64,000 nt of DNA from contig NZ_JAGGLG010000001.1 of the NCBI RefSeq assembly GCF_017874315.1, forward strand, positions 145,030 to 209,029, written 5' to 3'. The position numbers were made by a program, and so were the translations under genes. Shown one piece after another: positions 57,274-64,000 of the stretch (its first letter is position 1; every line of letters begins with the position of its first letter). The notes below the pieces were generated by a model, which was not told the DNA's origin, searched no databases, and saw only the letters and a list, made by a program, of their open reading frames with translations. This stretch comes from Symbiobacterium terraclitae. Its GTDB lineage: Bacteria; Bacillota; Sulfobacillia; Symbiobacteriales; Symbiobacteriaceae.

Positions 57274-60153
57274 TCAGCCGTCGACAGCCATATTGAGCCA
57301 GGCCAGCGCCCGGTCCAGTACCCGCTCGGTGGGACCCATGTAGAGCGACGGGCCGGGCAGCGAGCGCAGGAACTGCGTGCCGTAGCGGGTCACCCGCGGC
57401 GAGAGCCGCGTGTCCAGCACAATGACCACCCCGCGGTCGTACCGGGTTCGGATCAGCCGGCCGAAGCCCTGCTTGAACCGGATGACCGCCTGGGGCAGGC
57501 TGAGGTGGGCGAAGCTGGAGAGCCCTCTCGCCTCCAGGTCCTCCATGCGGGCCTCCATGACGGGGTCGCCGGGCGGGTTGAAGGGCAGCCGCACCATGAT
57601 CACCGTCGTCAGGCCGTCGCCGGGGATGTCCACGCCCTCCCAGAAGGAGGCCGAGCCGAAGAGCACGGTGTTCTGGGCCGACCGGAACTCGGCGACCAGC
57701 CGGCCGCGGGAGCCGTCGAGCCCCTGGCCGAGGAGGAGCAGCCCCTCCCCCTCCAGCTCCTCCTTCAGCTCGGCGTAGACCTGCCGCAGCTGGCGGTGGC
57801 TGGTGAAGAGGACCAGGGTCCGCCCGCCCGCCCGGGGCAGGAACCTGCGGAGGAAGTCCGCCGTCGCCCGGGTGAACTCGCCGCCCTCCTTGGGGTTCGG
57901 CAGGTCCTCGGGCACCAGCAGCAGCGCCTGCTGCCGGTAGGTGAAGGGCGACGAGAGCACCCCTTCCCGCAGCCTGTCCGAGGGAAGCCCGGCCAGGCCC
58001 AGGCGGTGCTTCAGGTGATCGAAGGAGCCGCCCACCGAGAGCGTGGCCGAGGTCATGATCACCGAGCGCAGCCGCCCGAAGAGCTCCGCCCGCAGCAGGT
58101 CGCCCACATTGATGGGCGCCGAGCGGAGCGCCACCCGGAGCCGGTCGCCCCGCTGGGCCGACTCGATCCAGGCGACCTCGCCCTCCCCGGGGCGGAGCAG
58201 GACCTCCTCGATGGCTTGGGCACTTTGCATTAGAATACCATTCTGCTTCTGAATGTCAACGAGTATCGAATCTGCGTCCCGAAGGGGCGGCTCCAGGGTC
58301 TCGAGGGACTCCAGCAGCGCCGTCAGCCCGCCGGCCAGCGTGCGCAGCCGGTGGACGGCGTTCGCGCGCGCCTGCTCGAGGGCCTCCCAGAGCGGACCTG
58401 TGCGCACTGCGTCGGTGAGGCGAAGGGAGCGGGCGTTCCCCTCCTCGTCGCTGCCGCCCCTGGCCTCCACCAGCTGGGCGCAGAGGCGGAAGAGCTCCTC
58501 GGCGGCCGTACGGCAGCTCAGGGTCAGCTCCACCAGCTTGTCCATCATGTCCTCGTGGGGGAGGCCCACGGGCGGCCTGGCCGGGATGGACCGGCCCCGC
58601 GGCAGCCTGCGCCGGAGCTGCGGCAGCAGCCCCTGCCCCGCGGCGCGGAACAGGTAGAGCAGCGCCCCGAGGATGTCCCAGTTTTCCAGGTTCACCCCGA
58701 GGTTCTGCGTGGCCACGGCCTCCAGGTGGTGGGCCTCGTCGATGATCAGCTGGCGGAACGGCGGGAGGATCTGGTTCCCCGTGGCGATGTCGGCAAACAG
58801 CAGGGCGTGGTTGAGCACCAGAACCTGCGCGTCCTTCGCCCGGCGCCGGGCGCGGAAGGCGAAGCAGTGGCTGCGGAACCACCTGCATCCCGGGCCCAGG
58901 CAGGTCTCGGTCTCGGACTGCACCTCCCGCCAGAACCGCTCCTCGTCGCCGAGGAGGTTCAGCTCCGACCGGTCGCCGGTCTCCGTCTCGGCCAGCCAGC
59001 CGGCCAGCCGGATGTGGAAGCGCCGCTCCTCCGGGGAGGTCAGGAAGTCCGCCCCGGTGGCGGCGTCCTCCCACTTCCGCAGGCAGATGTAGTTGCTGCG
59101 GCCCTTGACCAGGGCGGCCTGGACGCCGTCCAGCGGAGTGCCGGCCAGGGCCGCCTGGAGGAACGGGATGTCCTTCTCCCACAGCTGTTCCTGCAGGGTG
59201 ATGGTGTGGGTGGAGATGGCCACCTTCTCGCCGTTGGTGCGTGCCCAGGCGAACGCCGGGACCAGGTAGGCCAGGGACTTTCCCGTGCCGGTGCCGGCCT
59301 CCAGCAGGAGGTGAGCGCCCTCGTTGAACGCGCGGGTGACGGCCTCGGCCATCTCCTGCTGCTGCGGGCGATGCTCGTACGCCGGAAAGGCATCGCTGAT
59401 GACCCCGCCGGCGCCCAGCACGCGCCGGACCTCCGCCGCGTCGATGGGGACCGGCTCGTCGAGGGCGGGCTCCTCGTCGGGACGGTGCAGCTGCCCCGGG
59501 AAGGGCCGGATCCACTCCATGATGGGCTTGGGCTGCTCGCCTCTGGCCTCGCGGGCCTCCAGCTCCGCCCGGAAGAGCGGGGCCAGGGACCAGCCCGCCG
59601 GCTCCCCGAGGGCGAGCACCAGGCGCAGCAGCCCCACGTCCATGCGGCTGATACGCTCCAGCAGGGCCAGGAAGAGCTGGCCGCAAGCGCGGGCGTCGTC
59701 CTCCGCCCGGTGGTGGTGTGTGAGCGGCAGTTCCAGGAGGTCAGCCAGCGTGGCCAGGCGGTGGTTCTTGGCGCGCGGCAGGGCGACACGGGCCAGTTCG
59801 GCCGTGTCGTAGCTCCAGTTGGGCAGGCTGCGGCCGGCCCGGGCGAACGCGGCCTGCAGGAAGGCGACGTCGAAGGGGGCGTTGTGCGCCACCAGCGGCA
59901 GGTCGCCCACCAGCTCGGCGAACTCCGGGAGCACTTCCTCGAAGCGCGGCTTGCCCTGCAGCATCCCCGGATGGATGCCGGTCAGGTTCTGGATGCGCTG
60001 CGGCAGCGGGCACCCGGGGTCGATCAGGCGGGAGAACGAGGCCGTCTCGACGCCGTCGTCAAAGCGGACGGCGGCCACCTCGATCAGGCGGTCCCGCTCG
60101 GGCGATGTACCGGTGGTCTCCACATCTATCGCGACGAAGGAGCGCAGCCCCAT
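57274..60153 (-). CDS. dinG: DinG-type exonuclease-helicase fusion
   Basis: A 959-residue protein. Residues 1-165 form a DnaQ-like 3'-5' exonuclease (AIDVETTGTSPERDRLIEV, LVAHNAPFDVAFLQ, HHRAEDDARA). The rest is an XPD/DinG-type superfamily-2 helicase: Walker A LLEAGTGTGKSLAYLVPA, the DEAH box in LIIDEAHHLEAV, and motif VI QGFGRLIRTRYDRG. Candidate 4Fe-4S cysteines occur in NYICLRKWED, CLGPGCRW and SHCFAF. This fused form is normal in Firmicutes. ATG 60153 follows GGGGGA; an in-frame start 33 bases upstream lacks support. Confidence 0.95.
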   Translation of the reverse strand: MGLRSFVAIDVETTGTSPERDRLIEVAAVRFDDGVETASFSRLIDPGCPLPQRIQNLTGIHPGMLQGKPRFEEVLPEFAELVGDLPLVAHNAPFDVAFLQAAFARAGRSLPNWSYDTAELARVALPRAKNHRLATLADLLELPLTHHHRAEDDARACGQLFLALLERISRMDVGLLRLVLALGEPAGWSLAPLFRAELEAREARGEQPKPIMEWIRPFPGQLHRPDEEPALDEPVPIDAAEVRRVLGAGGVISDAFPAYEHRPQQQEMAEAVTRAFNEGAHLLLEAGTGTGKSLAYLVPAFAWARTNGEKVAISTHTITLQEQLWEKDIPFLQAALAGTPLDGVQAALVKGRSNYICLRKWEDAATGADFLTSPEERRFHIRLAGWLAETETGDRSELNLLGDEERFWREVQSETETCLGPGCRWFRSHCFAFRARRRAKDAQVLVLNHALLFADIATGNQILPPFRQLIIDEAHHLEAVATQNLGVNLENWDILGALLYLFRAAGQGLLPQLRRRLPRGRSIPARPPVGLPHEDMMDKLVELTLSCRTAAEELFRLCAQLVEARGGSDEEGNARSLRLTDAVRTGPLWEALEQARANAVHRLRTLAGGLTALLESLETLEPPLRDADSILVDIQKQNGILMQSAQAIEEVLLRPGEGEVAWIESAQRGDRLRVALRSAPINVGDLLRAELFGRLRSVIMTSATLSVGGSFDHLKHRLGLAGLPSDRLREGVLSSPFTYRQQALLLVPEDLPNPKEGGEFTRATADFLRRFLPRAGGRTLVLFTSHRQLRQVYAELKEELEGEGLLLLGQGLDGSRGRLVAEFRSAQNTVLFGSASFWEGVDIPGDGLTTVIMVRLPFNPPGDPVMEARMEDLEARGLSSFAHLSLPQAVIRFKQGFGRLIRTRYDRGVVIVLDTRLSPRVTRYGTQFLRSLPGPSLYMGPTERVLDRALAWLNMAVDG

Positions 60154-60238
60154 GCGGGCTGTCCCCCTTTCTGTGTGCATACCCATCCATTTTCACTTCG
60201 AGTCCGCCGCCCGCATCTCCTCCGCCGCACACCCACGA

Positions 60239-60661
60239 CTAGTCCAGCCGCTCCCAGAGCCAGTTCGCCAGGGAACCGGCCCCGGCGAAGGGCAGGGCGA
60301 ACCAGGCGGCGGCCGGCCAGAGGCGCGTCCACGCGCCGGCCCAGCCGCCCCACCAGGTCAGGTTGGCCCCCGTCAGTGCGGCCACGTAGCAAAGCGCCAG
60401 CAGGGTCCCGGCTGCGAGGCCGGCCGCCGGCGCCGGCAGCCCGTACAGGTTCACCAGCGCCCGGGCCGCCAGGACTGACGCCGCAGCGACGGCCCCGTAC
60501 ACCGTGAAGAGGGACCAGAAGGCCGGCGTGCCGGCGAAGGATTGCAGCGCAGTCCAGAAACGGGGCGCCTGCTCGACGGCCCCCGCCGCCAGCAGCACAC
60601 CCGCGAAGGAGAGCAGCTGTCCGGTGACCGTACAGCACAGGAACCGAGCCCAGCGCGGCAT
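60239..60661 (-). CDS. Hypothetical four-span membrane protein
   Basis: A 140-residue protein with four predicted spans (GQLLSFAGVLLAAGAV, FWSLFTVYGAVAAASVLAA, AGLAAGTLLALCYVAAL, WPAAAWFALPFAGAGSL) and an aromatic loop (TWWGGWAGAWTRLW). ATG 60661 follows GGAGGGG; a frame extension of seven codons upstream is unlikely. Divergent from comB. No family recognised. Confidence 0.7.
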   Translation of the reverse strand: MPRWARFLCCTVTGQLLSFAGVLLAAGAVEQAPRFWTALQSFAGTPAFWSLFTVYGAVAAASVLAARALVNLYGLPAPAAGLAAGTLLALCYVAALTGANLTWWGGWAGAWTRLWPAAAWFALPFAGAGSLANWLWERLD

Positions 60662-60717
60662 AGGCAGACCCCTCCCTAGCACTTACTGCCCGGATGGCCC
60701 CTGCGGTACCCAGGGGG

Positions 60718-60723
60718 TATAAT
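60718..60723 (+). promoter_or_regulatory. -10 element before comB
   Basis: A perfect TATAAT 38 bases before the comB start; the region 17 bases upstream (TGGCCC) is a poor -35. Confidence 0.5.
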
Positions 60724-60760
60724 GAGGTGACCGATCACACTCTCCGGGGGGTTTGAACCC

Positions 60761-61486
60761 ATGCGTGTGGACGTCTATCCGACCGTGCTCAACATCCCGC
60801 CCGCCGAGGACCTGGCCGGCCGGGTGGCCGTGGTGATCGACGTGCTGCGGGCGACCACGACCATCTGCACGGCGCTGGCCAACGGTGCAGACACCGTCGT
60901 GCCCATCCTCACCCCGGAGGAGGCCTTCCAGGTGGCCGCGGACAACCCGGACCGGATGTTCCTGCTGGGCGGCGAGCGCAAGGCGGTGCTGATCCCCGGC
61001 TTCAACTACGGCAACTCGCCCCTGGAGTACACAGAGGCGCGCGTGAAGGGCAGGCCCATCCTCTTCACCACCACCAACGGCACGCGGGCGATCCGGCGGG
61101 CGGCGGGGGCCGACCGGGTCTACATCGCCTGCCTGCTCAACGCGCCGGCCGTGGCCAGGGAGCTGGCCCGGCTGGAGCAGGACGTGGCCATCTGCTGCGC
61201 CGGCACCCACGACCAGTTCTCGCTGGAGGACACCGCCTGCGCCGGCGCCATCCTCCACTTCCTGGCCGCGGCGGGGGCGCCCGTGGAGACCAACGACATG
61301 GGCGTGGTGGCCCGCGACCTGTTCCGCGAGTACGACGGCAGGCTGGGGGACCTGGTCCACCTCTCCGAGCACGGGCAGCGGCTCGCCAAGCTGGGCCTGC
61401 AGGAGGACCTGCTCTTCTGCGCCCAGCTGGGCAGGCTCACCATCCTGCCCGTCTTCACCGAGGGCCAGGTGGTGCTGCCGGATTGA
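60761..61486 (+). CDS. comB: 2-phosphosulfolactate phosphatase-family protein
   Basis: A 241-residue protein of the ComB family, Mg-dependent phosphatases acting on 2-phosphosulfolactate. Family stretches are VAVVIDVLRATTTICTALAN near residue 23, LGGERKAVLIPGFNYGNSP, TTTNGTRAI and CCAGTHDQFSLEDTACAGAI. In Bacillus a relative (YitC) takes part in making sulfolactate, a spore component; in archaea it serves coenzyme M synthesis. Here a spore role is the more likely inference. ATG 60761 lies behind CGGGGGG. Convergent with the ylbF-like gene. Confidence 0.93.
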   Translation: MRVDVYPTVLNIPPAEDLAGRVAVVIDVLRATTTICTALANGADTVVPILTPEEAFQVAADNPDRMFLLGGERKAVLIPGFNYGNSPLEYTEARVKGRPILFTTTNGTRAIRRAAGADRVYIACLLNAPAVARELARLEQDVAICCAGTHDQFSLEDTACAGAILHFLAAAGAPVETNDMGVVARDLFREYDGRLGDLVHLSEHGQRLAKLGLQEDLLFCAQLGRLTILPVFTEGQVVLPD

Positions 61487-61507
61487 TCCGGCACCGGCAT
61501 GCCGGCG

Positions 61508-61855
61508 TCATTTCGCCCTCGGCAGCTCCACGTCCACGGCGTCGCTGATGATCTTGTACACGTCGTTCAGCAGCGTGCCGAGCCGCTGCTCCGCCATCAG
61601 GTAGTCGCGGATGTCCACGTCCTGTGACAGCACGCTGTAGAGCCGTTCCAGCCCCTCCTTCTGCTCCTGGGTGAGCTCCTTGCCCTGGAGCACCTGGGCC
61701 TGCAGCTCCAGCTGCCGCTTGTGGAAGTCCTCGATCATCTTCTCGGCCGATGCCTTGCCCTTGATCTTCTCCCGAGCGGCGACGAAGCTGCGGTACTCGT
61801 GGCTCTCCTTCAGCGCCCGGGCCAGGCTGTGGGCGTGATCGTACACGTTGACCAT
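61508..61855 (-). CDS. YlbF/YmcA-family protein
   Basis: A 115-residue all-helical protein of the Com_YlbF family (DHAHSLARALKESHEYRSFV, MIEDFHKRQLELQAQVLQGK, LMAEQRLGTLLNDVYKIISDA). ATG 61855 follows GGAGGTG. It is the second member in this window, without the cysteine tail of the one at 12237. In Bacillus YlbF and YmcA work together with YaaT, so these two could be partners. That is inference. Confidence 0.9.
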   Translation of the reverse strand: MVNVYDHAHSLARALKESHEYRSFVAAREKIKGKASAEKMIEDFHKRQLELQAQVLQGKELTQEQKEGLERLYSVLSQDVDIRDYLMAEQRLGTLLNDVYKIISDAVDVELPRAK

Positions 61856-61919
61856 TGTCGCGACACCTCCAGAAAGCTAGTGTTCGCCCAGGGCAGGGGT
61901 TTCCCTTCAGGGCGGGCCC

Positions 61920-62701
61920 TCAGGCGCCGGCCACCCGGAGCAGACTGATCTCGGGCGGGCAGAGGAAGCGGACGGGCGGGCCCGACACGCCGATGCCCCT
62001 GCTGGTGTAGACCTGCAGCGCCATCCCTTCCACCTGCTGCAGCCCCTCGGGGTAGATCCGCCCCAGGGGCGGGTAGTGCAGCGCCCCCACGCCCGGCAGG
62101 CGAACCTGTCCGGCGTGGCTGTGCCCGCTCAACTGCAGGGCGAAGCGGCTGAGCAGCGGTCGGGCCGACCCTCCCAGCAGTCGTCCAGCCCAGCCAGCCA
62201 GAGGTTCCCGGGGCCGAGGGGGAGCCTGCGTCCCTCGTTCACCAGCCCGAAGACTCCCGCGTCCTCCAGTGCCGCCTGCACGCGGGCGGGACCGGCGCCG
62301 TAGTCGTGGTTGCCCAGCACCGCGTATACGCCGAGGGGTGCACGCAGTCCGGCCAGGGTGCGCGCGGTCGCCCGCAGCTCACCATCCGAGATGTCGTCGT
62401 GCATCAGGTCGCCGCCCAGCAGCACCAGGTCCGGCGCCAGACGGTTCGTCCTGGCCACGCCCCGCTCCGCCAGCCGGTGGGTTGCCCAGTGGCCGACGTG
62501 CAGATCGGTCAGCAGGGCGACCTGCAGCGGGGGGAACGGGCCGGTCGGTGCAGCCACCCGAACCGCCACCCGTTCCACCCAGAGCATCGTCCGCTCGACA
62601 CCCGCCCAGCCCAGCAGTCCGAGGGCTCCCACCAGCCCGGCCTGGAGCAGCTGCCTGCGGGTGATGCGCCCGGCCAGCGGACGCGGGTCCGTTTCGCCCA
62701 T
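61920..62701 (-). pseudogene. Frame-disrupted metallophosphoesterase with Tat-like signal
   Basis: Starts at ATG 62701 with a twin-arginine-like signal (RITRRQLLQAGLVGALGLLG). Metallophosphoesterase motifs follow: LLTDLHVGHW, LLGGDLMHDD and VLGNHDYG. After LAGLDDCWEGRPD the frame ends at 62129. The C-terminal motif LQLSGHSHAGQVRLPG continues in another frame to 61920. The intervening segment that carries the S-H-x-P-D histidine in intact relatives is missing, so this looks like an internal deletion plus frameshift. The enzyme would be inactive. Relatives act on phosphate esters outside the membrane. Confidence 0.75.
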
Positions 62702-62718
62702 TGCGCCATCTCCTGCCT

Positions 62719-63786
62719 TCAGTCCAGGTCGTACACGTATATGTTTGACGTAAAGCCCCCCTGCCCCCGCTCCTTCCGGGGCGCCAGGAGCAGGCGGGAG
62801 ACCAGCAGCCGCCGCCCGTCGGGCGAAAACTGCGGGTGGAAGTACATCGCCCTGGGGTCGTCTGCCAGCAGCCGCTCCGCGGTGCCTGTGGCCAGGTTAA
62901 GCAGGTAGATCCCCGTTGCCGTGCGCGGGTTGCGGTAGGCGACCAGCTGCCCGCCCGGGTGCAGACCGGGCATGATGCCGCCCTCGGTGGTCAGCCGCTC
63001 GGGCTCCCCTCCGCCTGCGGGGACCCGGTACAGGTCGTACTCCACCCCGCTGGCACGACGCGGCCCACCGCCGAAGATCAGCCAGCGGCCGTCACGGCTG
63101 ACCGCCAGCCCGCCGGAGATCAGCTCCCAGCCCTCCGGCGCCCGAAACACCACCTCCCGCTTCCCCGGACCCGTCACCCGGACGATGCGGTCAGAGGTGG
63201 TGTAGTACAGTGCGCTGCCGGTCGGGTCCCAGGCCAGGTAGCCGATGGCGCCCGGCTCCCGGGCCAGCACGCGCGGCGGCCCCGCCGGCCGGCCGCCCTC
63301 ATCCAGGGTGAGTTCCATCACCTGTGAGAGGCTGTCACGGGTGGATAGCCGGACGAACGCCAGGCTCCGCCCGTCCGGCCGCCAGGCGGGTCCCGCGTCC
63401 CAGGACGACGGCTGGCTGGTCAGCACCCGAACGGGTCTGCCCGAACCCGGTGCCAGCAGGATCTGCCCGTCGCGCATAAAGGCGATCGCCTTGCCGTCCG
63501 GCGACCAGGCGGCGAACCCGTCCATCGCCGCGCCCTGGGTCACCGGGGTGAGGTGCGCGGCGAGCTCGCCCCCGGGTCCCTCGGACGCAGCACCCTCCTG
63601 CGCCTCCCCCGCCGCCGGGACGCTGCCGCCCGCAAGGCGCGCCAGGTCGCCGGCCAGCAGCAGCCGGAACAGGAGCACCATGCCGAGGAGCAGGAGCAGT
63701 CCGTGCAGGTGTGGACCGCCAGCAATCACCGGATAGATGGACTGCGGGCGTGCGCTGCCCGCCACCGCGCGCCGGATGCGCTGCAT
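62719..63786 (-). CDS. Membrane-anchored TolB-like beta-propeller protein
   Basis: A 355-residue protein with an N-terminal span (about residues 28-48, LHGLLLLLGMVLLFRLLLAG) and an external beta-propeller of PD40/TolB-type repeats (AAWSPDGKAIAFMRDGQILL, PAWRPDGRSLAFVRLS, LAWDPTGSALYYTT, PQFSPDGRRLLVSRLL). Such propellers act as binding platforms; no catalytic domain is present. ATG 63786 starts the gene. It precedes the broken phosphoesterase on the same strand after 17 bases. Confidence 0.88.
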   Translation of the reverse strand: MQRIRRAVAGSARPQSIYPVIAGGPHLHGLLLLLGMVLLFRLLLAGDLARLAGGSVPAAGEAQEGAASEGPGGELAAHLTPVTQGAAMDGFAAWSPDGKAIAFMRDGQILLAPGSGRPVRVLTSQPSSWDAGPAWRPDGRSLAFVRLSTRDSLSQVMELTLDEGGRPAGPPRVLAREPGAIGYLAWDPTGSALYYTTSDRIVRVTGPGKREVVFRAPEGWELISGGLAVSRDGRWLIFGGGPRRASGVEYDLYRVPAGGGEPERLTTEGGIMPGLHPGGQLVAYRNPRTATGIYLLNLATGTAERLLADDPRAMYFHPQFSPDGRRLLVSRLLLAPRKERGQGGFTSNIYVYDLD

Positions 63787-63919
63787 GCTTGTCGCCCCCC
63801 CGTCCTCACTGGATTATTCCGGAGGCGGGGGGGCTAGTACACCAAGCATGAAACGGGGGCTTCCCGGCGTATGGAACAGGTGGGACAGCCTGACCCGTCG
63901 GGGGATCGGAGGATGGGCG

Positions 63920-64000
63920 ATGCGTCACCTGCTCTTGGTGGCCGGCGCGGGCGGCCTGATCGCCGCGGCGCTCTGGCTGGGGGCGGACCGGGGGGACCGG
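63920..64000 (+). CDS. N-terminal part of an exported or membrane protein (runs off window)
   Basis: An open frame from ATG 63920, seven bases after CGGAGG, continues to the window end. The visible 27 residues (MRHLLLVAGAGGLIAAALWL, then GADRGDR) look like a signal peptide or first membrane span. An in-frame ATG at 63848 has no ribosome site. The family cannot be judged from this fragment. Confidence 0.5.
   Translation, partial: MRHLLLVAGAGGLIAAALWLGADRGDR

Noticed and set aside
58351..60507. 718-codon frame opposite dinG
   Set aside because: Gln/Gly/Arg-rich shadow; it crosses into the 3' end of the adjacent membrane-protein gene on the other strand.

Overview
The window looks like chromosomal DNA of a high-GC, spore-forming Firmicute, most likely a Symbiobacterium-type organism. 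Base composition is strongly GC-rich. Shine-Dalgarno sequences are of the AGGAGG type, GTG and TTG starts are common, and the gene set is typical of Clostridia/Bacilli: miaB-ylbF-mutS, mutL-miaA-hfq, a SpoVK-like AAA ATPase, lexA diverging from a yneA-like gene, a sigY-yxl-like cluster, system II (Res/Ccs) cytochrome c maturation genes, DUF1657 and SASP-like spore proteins. The species call is an inference from gene content. No rRNA, tRNA, CRISPR array, phage or insertion sequence was found.

Layout. 1-9.5 kb: the end of a LysR regulator, small membrane and RNA-binding proteins, a minus-strand molybdate operon (modA-modB-regulator, no modC), an FAD oxidoreductase, an agmatinase-family enzyme and an MsrA-MsrB fusion. 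10.6-28 kb: tRNA modification and mismatch repair (miaB, ylbF-like, mutS, mutL, miaA, hfq), interrupted by two secreted LolA-like proteins, DinB, Hsp20, a DMT exporter and small proteins. 28-36 kb: a Dcu-type dicarboxylate carrier, a SigY-like sigma factor with its ABC transporter and small membrane partners, a methionine gamma-lyase-like protein and glutamine synthetase. 36-45 kb: the lexA/yneA SOS pair, the resA-ccdA-resB-resC set, a Gly/Gln-rich DUF1657 protein and mutY. 44.6-46 kb: two decayed genes flank an AT-rich 28-bp site that closely resembles a Firmicute dif site. 46-64 kb: mostly minus-strand genes, namely a cyanophycinase-like protein, a large FtsA-like ATPase, TPR and polysaccharide-deacetylase-like proteins, pssA-psd, surE, a DinG exonuclease-helicase, comB, a second YlbF-like protein, a broken phosphoesterase and a beta-propeller protein.

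Overall organisation. Genes left of about 45 kb are mostly on the plus strand and those right of 48 kb mostly on the minus strand. Together with the dif-like site, this suggests that the window spans the replication terminus. That is the most consequential reading of the window and can be tested directly.

Other points of interest. Two genes have no canonical start codon where one is needed: the histidine phosphatase (ATC) and resB (CTG, beside two mutually exclusive hairpins). The SigY-like cluster carries a promoter resembling the Bacillus SigY promoter. Two enzyme-family proteins have lost catalytic residues (a cyanophycinase-like and a NodB-like protein). Five genes are frame-disrupted or decayed, and a SASP-like gene may be a sixth.
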